From Muscardinus avellanarius (Eukaryota; Chordata; Mammalia; Rodentia; Gliridae): 64,000 bases of DNA. Position 1 is the stretch's first letter. Each line of letters opens with the position of its first letter. Location: assembly GCA_963383645.1 (NCBI GenBank), contig OY726576.1, positions 11,822,928 through 11,886,927 of the forward strand, given 5' to 3'. The position numbers and the translations under genes were made by a program. Shown here piece after piece: positions 11,760-21,584 of this stretch. The notes beneath the pieces were generated by a model. It was not told the DNA's origin. It saw nothing but the letters and a program-made list of their open reading frames with translations, and did no database searches.

Positions 11760-12500
11760 GGGATGCTATACTTGTTTCCTAGAGATGCTGCAACAAAGTG
11801 CCGAAAACTGGGTGGCTTAAAAAAGAAACTTTCCGTCCTAGTTCTGGAAGGGAGAATGCTAACATCAAGGTGTGGGCAGGACCAGCTCCTCCTGAACACC
11901 TGAAGGGGAAGCCCCTTCTGTTTTAGAAACATCTTTTGTTATTCCCCTCCCCCAAACTTTTATAGACATTGAATTCCTAATATGATGGTATGTGGAAGTG
12001 GGGCCCTCTCCAGACCCCAGCCACTCTGATCATGGGCTTCTCAGCCTCTAAAACCTTGGAAATAAATGTCTCACCCAGTATATGGTATTTCTTTTATAGC
12101 AGTTCAGGTTGGCAAAGAGACCTTCTTTAGCTCCTCTAGCTCCTGGTGTTTGCTGGCAATCCTTGGCATTCTTTGGATTATGGATACACCACCCTAATCT
12201 CTGTAGCCATCCCTGTATCTTCTCCCCATGTGGTCTGTTTTTGTTCTTATAAGAACATCACCCGTACTGGACTGAGTCCCACCCTATGCCAGCATGACTT
12301 CATCTTAGCTTGGTTACATTTGCAAAGACACTATTACCAAATGAGGTCACATTCAGAAGTGCTAGGGATGTGGACTTCAGTATCACTCGAGGCAGTGGGT
12401 GGGAGAAACACAGTTCCACTCAGAACACACAGGAAGCAGGAGGACATAGGGAGCTCATTCATTGCAAGAAAGGAGCACAAAGGGACCCCTAAATCTCTAA
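11760..12500 (+). repeat. Old LTR-like mammalian repeats, family unresolved
   Basis: 11760-11900 contains GATGCTGCAACAAAGTGCCG and GGTGGCTTAAAAAAG; 11990-12110 contains CTTCTCAGCCTCTAAAACC and GAAATAAATGTCTC; 12290-12400 contains GTTACATTTGCAAAGACAC and AAATGAGGTCACATTC. All three are wordings of widespread ancient repeats. The frame at 12146-12511 is therefore unlikely to be a gene. Confidence 0.45.
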
Positions 12501-12584
12501 TTTTCTTTTGATTCTGTGCTTTCCAACGTCTACCTGTGAGATTTTCCTTGATTCTTGGGACTATGTTCCCATATCCTCATCATA

Positions 12585-12643
<59 letters not shown>

Positions 12644-12842
12644 CGGGATTGAACCCAGGAGCATTCTACCTTCAAGCCACATCCCTAGCCCTATTTTTTA
12701 TTCTTTATTTTTTTGAAATAGGGTCTCACTAAATTGCAGAGGACCTCACTAAGTAGCTGAGGCTGGCTGTGAACCAGTGATTCTCCTGTCTCAGCCTCCC
12801 AAGTACTGGAGTTACAAAGTGTGGGCCACCACACCCAGTTCC
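12585..12842 (-). repeat. B1-dID SINE, reverse, with (GT)n tail
   Basis: A 44-bp GT repeat (12596-12639) is followed by the reverse ID half (CGGGATTGAACCCAGGAGC) and B1 half ending in CACCACACCCAG. Flanking words CCTCATCATAT and CCTCACCATAT suggest the target-site duplication. Confidence 0.93.
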
Positions 12843-12904
12843 CTCACCATATGTAATATATAATCTCAGTTCAGGGGATTGACAGCAAGTCCTCTTGCCC
12901 ATGT

Positions 12905-14460
12905 ACTACAGGTCCCCTTTTTTGCCATTTGGAAAACTTTATGGTTGCCCATCTGTTCCTGATTATCCCTTCATGCTCTCCCCCCTCTTTAGGTAGAGAT
13001 TTTTTAACCAAAATTGGGGCCGAACTATCATTTAGTTTCGCCACGGCTTCCGTTTCCCCCAAAATAGTTTTAATCGTTGTTGCTACAGATGATGACCAGG
13101 TGGCCAAACCTCCCCTCCCTATAGATTCAGTTGACCCTATAGTATGGGACACCACTACCCCAGTTGTGGCAACCCACCACACCCCCAGTTCGGATTGTCC
13201 TCTGTGACCCCACTATTTTCCCTGCTCGCTCCCAGTTTCCCATATCTCTCCTTTACCAATGTGGACTTAAACCCATTATTTCTCATCTCCTGGTCCAAGG
13301 ATTACTCATCCCTATTTATTCCCCTTATAATACCCCCATTCTCCCAGTTAAAAAGCCTAATGGGATTTATTGTTTAGTCCAGGAACTGTTTAATTAATAA
13401 TACAGTGGTTCCAATCCACCCAGTTTTCCCTAATCCCTAATCCCTATACCCTCTTGTCTCAGATTTCCCCCACTACCACTCATTCTTCCATTATTGACTT
13501 GAAGGATGTCTTTTATACTATTCCTCTGCATCCTGAGTCATATCCCCTCTTTGCCTTTATGTGGGAGGACCGTGATACACAGGTTGCTCAATAATTAACT
13601 TGGACCGTCCTACCCCAGAGTTTTTGAGATAGCCCACACCTCTTTGGACAGGCTCCAGCACAGGACCTCCTCCAGTGTCCCTTAGGCCCTAATATGTGGA
13701 TGACCTTTTACTTTGTAGTCCCTCCCTTGAAGTGTCCAAATGGCACATTGCTCTTCTCCTTAATTTTCATGGAAGCAGGGGTTACAGGGTGGCCCCACAT
13801 GAAGCCCAGTATCAGTGCCAGAGGTGCAGTATCTAGGCCTGCATCTCACCCCAAATACCGGGGACTAACTGTTGACCGGGTCAAGGCTTTACGAGACTTC
13901 CAGCCACCCACCTCAGATTATCAAATCTAATCTTTCTTGGGCTTTGTGGGGGTTTTCTGGCATTGGATCCCCAACTTTGCCATTTTAGCTAAGCCACTAC
14001 ATGAGGCAATCAAGGAAACCCCAGTTGGCCCCCTCACTTCACCCCCAATTATTTGCCGAGCCTTCCTGGCTCCCCAGGAAGCCCTCCTTAAATCCCACCC
14101 CTGAAATTCCCCAATCCCACTAAGGCCTTCTTGTTATATACTGGTGAGAGGCAAGGAATAGCCCTGGGAGTGCTAACTCAACCCCTGGGGCCAACCCAGA
14201 CACCAATGGCCTACTTATCCAGTTGACCCCACCACTCATGGGTGGCCACCCTGCCTAGGGCTCTGGCAGCAGCCACCATTCTCACAAAAGAGGCTTTCAG
14301 AATTTGTCTCTGGCTGCCCCTGAAGGTTTTTTCCCTACATAGGCTCCAGGATTTACTGTCTCCTCGAGCACTCCCTCTTCTGTCACCTTCTCACATCCAG
14401 GAACTTTATTTGTTGTTCATGGAAAATCCAGACATCAAACTGTCTCACTACCCAGCCCTT
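12905..14460 (+). pseudogene. ERV pol relic: protease C-terminus and reverse transcriptase
   Basis: The end of the protease, including a GRD triplet near 13000, leads into an RT N-terminal segment at about 13187-13380. An RT palm region at about 13490-13590 follows, then the YVDD catalytic box at 13693-13704, which survives although the surrounding frame is broken. RT thumb/connection text continues with several stops to about 14460. Confidence 0.88.
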
Positions 14461-14529
14461 TAACCTGGCCACTCTTACCTGTGGGCCAGGGTTCAGGCCC
14501 TGATTCATATTCACCTAATGATTTTCATT

Positions 14530-14756
14530 TTTGTGTAGATATGATTGAAGCCTTAGCTAAACCTCAGGCGGACCTTCAGGACACCCCCCTTCTTAATCCA
14601 GATGTTACTTATTTTGTTGATGGCAGCTCTGTTCCTGATGCCAGAGGTAAGAGAAGAGCAGCCTATGCCGTGGTCACCTTAACTCAAGTTATTGAGGCTG
14701 CCAGGTTACTGGATGGCACTACCTCTCAAAAGGCTGAACTGATGGCTCTAACTTGA
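14530..14756 (+). pseudogene. ERV RNase H relic
   Basis: An open stretch includes the YFVDGSS motif around the first catalytic Asp and a QKAEL motif carrying the catalytic Glu. A stop follows at 14754, and later RNase H sequence is degraded. Confidence 0.85.
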
Positions 14757-15149
14757 GTTCTACACCTAACAAAAAACAAGCAGATGAACATATATACTCA
14801 TTGTAAATATTCCTTTTTAATAGCACACTGCCATGCCTCGATTTGGAGAAAGCAGGGATTTCTCTCCACTAAGGGCTCACCCATTGTTAATGCCACCTGA
14901 ATTAGGAAGCTCCTAGATGCCCTCTCTATACCATCTGAGCTGGGCATTATCCACTGTTGAGTCCACCAGGTAGACTCCTCCTTAGTGGCCAAAGGAAGCA
15001 ATAAAGCTTTTTATACAGTGAGACAGCTGTCACACAACCTCAACCAAGCCCACTGGCCCCTGTATTATTTTTAACTCTTCCCACAATGACAGCTAACTAC
15101 AGCATGGCTGAACAAAAACACCCAACCAACTTGGGGCGTCCAGCAAGGA

Positions 15150-16195
15150 GATGGATGGCTCATGATACAGGATAAGATTGCTCTGCCTGAGGCTCAGGCC
15201 GAAGAGGTCATTGACCTAATACATAATTCCCTCCACGTGGGACCGATGGCACCTAAACATTTACTAAGCCCCTTGTTTTATTCTCCCCTCCTATAACGGC
15301 TGATTAGTAAAGTCAGTGCCTCCTGATCTACTTGCACTGCTGTTTTCCCCAAGGAGGCCTTCGCCCATCCTTTCCTGCCCACCAAATGAGATGACACTTG
15401 CCAGGACAGGACTGGAAAATTAGCTTCACCCTTTTGTCATCTCACAAAAAAACTAAAATATCTTCTTACCATGGTCAACACCCTAACAGGTTGGGTAGAG
15501 GCTTTTCCCTCAAAGGATGAGATACCAGCACAGTGGCCAAGGCTCTATGATCAGACATCATCCCTCGGTTTGGACTCCCTAATGCCTTACAGTCTGATAA
15601 TGGACCAGCTTTTATTTCTAAGGTTACTCAACAGCTGGCACAAGCCCTTGGCATTTCCTGGAAGCTCCACATCCCATATTGACCACAGTCATCAGGAAAG
15701 GTAGAAAAAAATGAATGAGATTCTTAAAAACCATCTAACAAAACTCTCCCTGGAGCTGCAGATATCATGGCCTGAACTCCTGCCACTAGCTCTGGCCCGT
15801 GTGAGGGCCACCCTCGAAGCCCCACCTTCATGAGCCCCTTTGAATGGCTGTATGGTCACACATTTTTGCTTAATCACACTCTTCCTTTGGACCCCCCCCT
15901 CCTTTGGCTTCCTATCGCCCTTACTTGTCTTTTCTCAAGCACCTTCTTAGGGAACATGCTGACCAGTATCTTCCCCAGCCTGGGACTGGAGAAGCAGCTC
16001 CACACCCGGCAGTCACGGCCCTTAAGCCAGGGGATCAAGTCCTCCTCAAGTCGCTTCAACCAAAACGTCTCCAACCACGGTGGACTGGGCCCTTTATAGT
16101 GATCCTCACCACACCTACTGCAGCCAAACTGCGGGGGGACCCCAAGTGGCATCACCCTACTTGGCTAAAAAGGGCTGTTACAACAGCCTCATGAC
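15150..16195 (+). pseudogene. ERV integrase relic
   Basis: Includes a TGWVEAFP stretch at about 15480-15510, core-domain text to about 15700 with a frame change, and a C-terminal segment at about 16020-16190 with the GPF-like chromatin-side module. Stops and shifts separate the pieces. Confidence 0.85.
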
Positions 16196-16750
16196 AGTGT
16201 CGGGGCCCACTAAGCTCTCTTTTTCTCAGCATAATTCTCTTTAATGCTTTTATTTCCGCAGGTCCGCTTGTTTACATAGTATGGTGCTCTCCCTCTCCGG
16301 ATGCCAGACAGCCATAAGTATTAAACTCTCTGAAATTTGTTAATGATGCTCCTGACCCAATAGCGTGTTTTCCATTTGACCAGACTGACTCATACACACT
16401 CACTGCTGAAAAGGGTGGTATGTGTCTCTTTCTCAGGAAAAATGCTGCTATTATATTAACAAACCTGGTCTAACGGAGGAAAATGTCTAAACTCCGACCA
16501 AGTTAAGCAAAAATCTAAAAATACGATAGTGACAATCTATCTCATATCTGAAAGGGTTCCAAGGGCCAGTAGCTACTGGGCTCCTTCCTTTCTGGGTAAG
16601 GGCCAGTAGATGATAGGTTCCTTCCCCTCCTGGAACCCATTTTCCTGAATTGCCATTCTCCTGATTTGACTTTTCTTCTAATAGCTCCTTGTCTGTTAAA
16701 GTTTATTCAAATATGCATTACCGAGCTGTCCAGAATAACCTCCAATCAAC
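16190..16750 (+). pseudogene. ERV envelope remnant with a large internal deletion
   Basis: A short piece of env start (about 16195-16350) passes directly to TM text. A GGMCLFL stretch precedes a CC pair at about 16441, the CX6CC region typical of gammaretroviral TM. A hydrophobic tail follows near 16665-16745. Nearly all of the surface subunit and much of TM are absent, and stops occur. Confidence 0.7.
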
Positions 16751-16899
16751 TCCCGCTGCAGCCATACTCCCACCCACCCATTTCCAAAGGACCTGACCTC
16801 TCCTGGTCAAGGGACCCCCTACAACGTCCCCTGATTACAGGCAATAGTTATGGACTTGGTCTTCGCCCAGTATCACCAAAAGACCAGGATGATAGGTTA

Positions 16900-17305
16900 G
16901 GTCTTCGCCCTTCCCCCAAGGGACCCCACAGTGGGGACAGGAGGTAGAACCCTAGAAGCCAGAAGCGGAGATATCATGAGAATACAGGTGCCTTGAGACT
17001 CCAGGCATCACGAGGCTGACTGCAAAGGCCGCGAGATTACAAATGTCACGAGAGAATCGACATTTTCACACTGCTAACCCCACCCAAAACCCCCACTTAA
17101 AACATGGGTACTTCCGCTCCACCAGGTGACCCTGTCAGCCAACCGGGACTATGAGCAACTCTCAGGACCATGTGTGGTTCATCGGTCCCTTCCCCCATGG
17201 CCAACAGACTCCCTGAAGGTGCCGGGTTTGATTAAAGCAGCTTTTTAATAACCTGGTTGTTATCTGCCTCCTTCGTGACTCCCTAGCTCAATTTCAACGT
17301 TACAG
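16900..17305 (+). repeat. Probable 3' LTR of the ERV fragment
   Basis: Non-coding text after env contains a GATTAAAGC polyadenylation-like site near 17229 and a U5-like CT-rich end near 17280. The U3 start is not identified, and no 5' partner LTR exists in the window for comparison. Confidence 0.45.
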
Positions 17306-17570
17306 GATTATATATGAAGGATAGATGGGGAGGGCGGTCCAGATGGAAGCAACAGTCTAAGCAAAGGTGGAGAGGCGCGTCCTTTTAAGAAAGCTGAGTA
17401 AACTATCCCGGAAGAGCTATTGGCCTCATTATAGCAATAAAGTTTCCCTGCCTCTGCCAGAATTTCAATGCCACTCCCAACTAGATACAATTGGAAATTT
17501 GCAAAAGCAACACTCCATGCATGTGCAGTCCAGTGAGCTATTGAGAGATTGGTTTGGAACTTAAACAAGG

Positions 17571-17750
17571 GCAAGTTCAAATCCTAAATTTCCCATTAAG
17601 CAGCTGGGTGACCCTGGGCAAATTGTTTGCACTCCCTGGGGTCCAGTTTCCTCATCTGTACAATGATATTTTCTTAGGTTATGAGAACTAAATGAAATAG
17701 TGCATTCGATGAATGAGGCACTGTGCCTGGAATAAGAAAGAGTGTAGCAG
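17571..17750 (+). repeat. MIR SINE
   Basis: The sequence follows the MIR order: GCAGCTGGGTGACCCTGGGC, CAGTTTCCTCATCTGTACAA, AACTAAATGAAATAGTGCAT, ACTGTGCCTGGAATAAG. Confidence 0.9.
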
Positions 17751-17755
17751 CATTG

Positions 17756-17756
<1 letters not shown>

Positions 17757-17803
<47 letters not shown>

Positions 17804-18008
17804 ATGCACGCACACTGGGGATTGAACCTAGGAGCATTCCATCTCTGAGCTACACCCCCAGCCAGACTTTTTGTTCTTTATTTTGAAACAGGGTCTCACT
17901 AGGTTGCAGAGGGCCTCACTAAGTAGCTGAGGTTGGCTACGAGCCTGAATCCTCCTGTCTCAGACTCACAAGTACTGGAATTATAAGCGTGCACCATCAC
18001 ACCTGGCT
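17757..18008 (-). repeat. B1-dID SINE, reverse, with (GT)n tail
   Basis: A 46-bp GT repeat is followed by GGGGATTGAACCTAGGAGC, GCTACACCCCCAGCC, TTTTGAAACAGGGTCTCAC and CATCACACCTGGC. Confidence 0.93.
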
Positions 18009-18181
18009 TGTTTGTATTTTTTATTACAATCCTAGCTGGAATTAGATGGAATCTCAGTGCAGTTTTGATGTGCATTTTTCTACTAATAATGTTGAACATT
18101 TTTCATATATTTTGCCCACTTGTATTTCTTCTTTTTATATACTTTTATTAGTGCATTATAGTCTCTATTCAGTTCAGTTGC

Positions 18182-18183
<2 letters not shown>

Positions 18184-18228
<45 letters not shown>

Positions 18229-18407
18229 TACTGGAGTTCCTGGAAACCCTTCTACCTCCAGGCCACGCTCCCAGACCTATTTTTATACTATTTTATTTGG
18301 AAATGGCGTCTCTTAAGCCAGCACAGCTGGCTTCGAACCCACCGTGATCCTCCTGTCTCCGCCTCCCAAGTGCGGGGATTACAAGCGTGCGCCACCACGC
18401 CTGGCGT
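18184..18407 (-). repeat. B1-dID SINE, reverse, (GT)n tail, inside L1
   Basis: The GT repeat at 18184-18228 precedes GTTCCTGGAAACCCTTCTAC and CGCCTCCCAAGTGCGGGGA. CAGTTGC flanks both sides as a short target-site duplication. Confidence 0.92.
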
Positions 18408-18454
18408 CAGTTGCACGTTTTTATTGGATTTTGTTGTTTTATCTTTTTATTTTT

Positions 18455-18660
18455 ATTTTTTGCAGTACTGGGGATGGAACCCAGGGGTTTTCTCCCTCCA
18501 AGCTACACCCCCAACCCTAGTTTTTATTCTTTATTTTGAAACAGGGTTTTACTGAGTTGTGAAGGGCTCACTAAGTAGCTGAGGCTGGCTGTGAACCGTG
18601 ATCCTCCTGTCTCAGCCTCCCAAATGCTGGGATTACAAGTGTGTGCCACCATACTCAGCT
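18455..18660 (-). repeat. B1-dID SINE, reverse, inside L1
   Basis: GGGGATGGAACCCAGGGG, AAGCTACACCCCCAACCC, CAAATGCTGGGATTACAAG occur in order. Confidence 0.92.
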
Positions 18661-18825
18661 ACATTGAATTGTTATTTTTACAATATTAAGTTTATTGAGT
18701 TTTTTAGTGTAGTTCGTAGTCCTCTATCAGAGGAGTAGCTGTGGATTTTCTCCCATTCTTTAGTCTCTCTCTCCTCTATTGAAGGCTCTCTTAAAGGCTT
18801 GCAAAATTGAAGCTCTTCTTCAAAT

Positions 18826-19016
18826 TTTTTTTTTTTTTTTGTGGTACTCAGGAGGATGGGAACTCTTCTCTGGGCTACACTCCCAGACCTATTTTTTAAC
18901 TTTTTTATTTGGAAACAGGGTCTCTTAAGCCAGGGAGGCTGGCTTCGAACCTGCGTGATCCTCCTGTCTCCACCTCCCAAGCGCGGGGATTACAAGCGTG
19001 CGCCACCACGCCCGGC
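18826..19016 (-). repeat. B1-dID SINE, reverse, inside L1
   Basis: Poly-T then GTGGTACTCAGGAGGATGGG, ACTCCCAGACC, GCGCGGGGATTACAAGCG, CACCACGCCCGGC. GAAGCTCTT flanks both sides. Confidence 0.92.
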
Positions 19017-19679
19017 AGAAGCTCTTTAATTCAATGGAGATCAGTATGGAGGTTCCTCAAAAGACTGGGAATGAAACCGCCACTGGCCCAGATATACCAT
19101 GCCTCAGTATCTCTCCAAAAGACCTAGTCGGATTATTATACTGACACATTCCTATCTCTGTTTATAGTGCACAATTCACAATAGCCACAAAACTAGGTGT
19201 CTGTCCACAAATGAATGGATAAGGAAAATGTGGTATGACAGACAATGGAATTCTACGCATATCTAGAGAAGAACAAAATTATATTGTTTGCAGAAAAATG
19301 GATGAAACTAGAGAATATGCTGAGATCAGCCAGTCTCAGAAAGTCAAGGGCTGAATGTTTTCTCTCATCTATGATAACTAGGGAGAAAACAGGAAACGAG
19401 GGGACTGTAGGAGGAGAGTGACCCATAGAATAGCGGGAGGGGCAGGGGGAGGTGAAGAGGGGAAAGGAGGAACTGAGGAAGAAAACACTCCAAGTACGCC
19501 ACGCCCAAGCATGGAGGTGTGCAACAATCTCACTACTGTGTACAGGGAGGGTGGGGAGCGGAGCGGGTGGGACCTGAAGGGAAACACACCAAGACCTCTG
19601 TGCCGACTGCTTGGATGACTTTGAACTCACTGTGATATATAATTACCGTGCATCAATAAAATATAAAAAGAAAAGGAAA

Positions 19680-20020
19680 AGAGCTCACCAAATGCTTACT
19701 GCGTAAAAGGCTGCCTGGATGACCAGGACCCTGCAGGCTTGGCCTCGCACCCCCAGTGGTCAAGGATGGGGTGCAACTGTGGCCTCAGCCCCTAGCCCCG
19801 CCACAGCCCCAGGAATCACCCACTTCCCAGAACAGAGATGCCAGAGAGGCCAGAGGCCTTGGAAGACAGCGAGCTGGACTCAAGCCCAAATTGAGTTCAG
19901 AAGAAAAAAACTTCCTCTGAGTAAATGCTTAAAGAAGACACAGACTTTCACAGAGCAGTGGGAAGTGGAATCTACAGATTCCTTCCAGAATTCTGTCACT
20001 TTGTGCGTGTGTGTGTTCTA
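19680..20020. other. Unique-looking intergenic sequence
   Basis: No named feature. An open frame at 19719-20258 gains its length from the CT and TA repeats that follow and is not a gene. Confidence 0.35.
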
Positions 20021-20062
20021 CTTCTTAGCTACATTCCCAGCCCTTCTCTGTCTTCTCTCTCT

Positions 20063-20142
<80 letters not shown>

Positions 20143-20145
20143 GTA

Positions 20146-20225
<80 letters not shown>

Positions 20226-20427
20226 GCGGGTCTGGGGATGGAACCCAGGGGCATTTGACCTCCGAGCCACATCCCCTGCCCTATTTTTATTCTTTTATTT
20301 TTGAAACAGGGTCTCACTAAGTTGCGGAGGGCCACACTAAGTAGCTGAGGCTGTCCGCGAACCGCAATCCTCCGGTTTCAGCCTCCCGAATGCTGGGATT
20401 ACAGGCGTGCGCCACCACACCGGGCTT
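20020..20427 (-). repeat. B1-dID SINE, reverse, with a compound (CT)n-(TA)n-(T)n tract at its tail
   Basis: A short ID-like remnant at 20022-20045 is followed by about 85 bp of CT repeat (20055-20140), about 45 bp of TA repeat (20153-20196) and a 29-bp T run. The SINE body then starts GCGGGTCTGGGGATGGAACC and ends GCCACCACACCGGGC. Confidence 0.9.
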
Positions 20428-20495
20428 ATATTTTTTTTATTTTGAAACAGGGTCTCACTAAGTTGCTGAGGCTGGCCTTTAGCCTACAGTAATCC
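20428..20495 (-). repeat. Partial B1 half, reverse
   Basis: TTTTGAAACAGGGTCTCACT and GTTGCTGAGGCTGGCC only. Confidence 0.7.
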
Positions 20496-20499
20496 TTTT

Positions 20500-20984
20500 T
20501 TTTAGACCTCAAGCTGCAGCAGAGAGTTACCCTGGCCAAGGAAACCCTCCCATCTCCCTTGTCAGCTGGTTGGCTCTGGTTTGATTACAGCCTCTATATC
20601 TATCAACAGTTGGCTGAGAGGGGCAGAAGTTATCAATATGAGCCATCATTCTGAATACCCTGGGAATATTTCCCCAAATGCAACAGCCTCACTCGAAGCT
20701 TGCAATCTGCATCTTAAAGCACTGTGATGTGATATCTTGAGCAAACATCTTGCCACAGCGTAAGGAGTCACCATCCTTCCAGCCTCCAGGGCTGTCCTCT
20801 CCTTATTGAAGCCTGCTGCTAACTTCACTTCCAGACACCAAATTCTGTGTGAGGTACAAAAATCAGAATCCACTCTGGCTAGATTAAGCAGAAAAATAAT
20901 CAAATAATAATAGTACTCGCAGAATCTTTGGAGACAGCAAGAGAAAGAGAATTGGAGCTAAACATTAAAATTATGCTCCCCCTG
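20500..20984. other. Unique-looking intergenic sequence
   Basis: Nothing recognised. Confidence 0.3.
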
Positions 20985-21195
20985 CCGGGCGTGGTGGCGC
21001 ACGCTTGTAATCCCCGTGCTTGGGAGGTGGAGACAGGAGGATCGCACAGGTTTGAAGCCAGCCATGCTGGCCTAAGAGACCCTGTTTCCAAATTTTTTTT
21101 AAGTATAAAAAATAGGTCTGGGAGTGTAGCCCAGAGGTAGAAGGGCTTCCAGTAACCCCAGTACCACCAAAATAAAATAAAATAAAAACAAAATA
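20985..21195 (+). repeat. B1-dID SINE, GGGCTTCC subfamily
   Basis: GCCGGGCGTGGTGGCGCACG, CCCCGTGCTTGGGAGGTGG, GGTCTGGGAGTGTAGCCC, GGGCTTCCAGTAACCCC. The flanks share AAAATTATGCTCCCCT and ATAATTATGCTCCCCT, the target-site duplication. Confidence 0.95.
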
Positions 21196-21440
21196 TAATT
21201 ATGCTCCCCTAAAATTCTTATGTTTAATCCCTAACACCCAGTGTGATGATATTGGAAGGTGGGTCCTTGGGGACATAACTGGTTTAGATGAAATCATGAG
21301 GGTGAGCCACCAGAATGACATTAGTGTCCTTGTAAGAAAAGGAAAAGACCAGGACATTTTCTCTATCATGTGTGGAGGAAGGTGGCTCTCTGTAAGCCAG
21401 ACAGGCCCTCCCCAAGTCTGCAGACTCCTTCCTTGATTGT
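21196..21440 (+). repeat. Old LTR-like mammalian repeat, family unresolved
   Basis: TTTAATCCCTAACACCCAGT, GTGATGATATTGGAAGGTGG and CATGAGGGTGAGCCACC are wordings of a very widespread ancient repeat, split by the SINE at 20985. Confidence 0.5.
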
Positions 21441-21475
21441 GGACTTCCAAACAAAGGAAGGAAAAAATAGTATGT

Positions 21476-21560
21476 GGGGCTAAGGCTATAGTTCAGTGCG
21501 TAGAGTCCTTGCCTAGCAAGTCAGAATCTCCAACTTTAATTCCCAGAACTGAAAAAAAAA
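21476..21560 (+). repeat. Single (non-dimeric) ID SINE
   Basis: GGGGCTAAGGCTATAGTTCA, AGTCCTTGCCTAGCAAG and TTTAATTCCCAGAACTG, then an A-run. This is the classic ID monomer, without a B1 half. Confidence 0.75.
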
Positions 21561-21584
21561 TTATTTTCTTCAAGAACAGGGCCT

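Larger units (their letters stand above)
12855..17305 (+). mobile_element. Decayed gammaretrovirus-like endogenous retrovirus fragment: protease end, RT, RNase H, integrase, remnant env, probable 3' LTR
   Basis: A 4.4-kb + strand relic of an endogenous gammaretrovirus-like provirus. The pol order is conserved but the frame is broken by many stops and shifts, so it cannot encode a working protein. No gag and no 5' LTR are visible. Most of env is missing. Upstream sequence is the SINE at 12585-12842. Confidence 0.9.
18015..19680 (+). mobile_element. 5'-inverted LINE-1 fragment interrupted by three SINEs
   Basis: Reverse-strand ORF2 sequence occurs at 18020-18183, 18408-18450, 18661-18825 and 19017-19031. 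Forward ORF2 end plus 3' UTR follows at 19032-19675 (GATCAGTATGGAGGTTCCTC, ACAAATGAATGGATAAGG) and ends CAATAAAATATAAAAAG. The order matches twin priming. No convincing target-site duplication was found, and about 100 bp of ORF2 between the two segments is missing. Confidence 0.8.

Noticed and set aside
11477..11932. 151-codon reverse frame
   Set aside because: It overlaps LTR-like repeat wording at its right end, is opposed by an unrelated frame on the other strand, and has no domain.
12146..12511. 121-codon frame
   Set aside because: Crosses old interspersed-repeat wording; no domain.
18046..18555. 169-codon frame
   Set aside because: A mosaic of reverse L1, a GT repeat and two SINEs.
19719..20320. 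Frames of 179 and 131 codons
   Set aside because: Length comes from CT and TA repeats and poly-T at a SINE tail; no domain.
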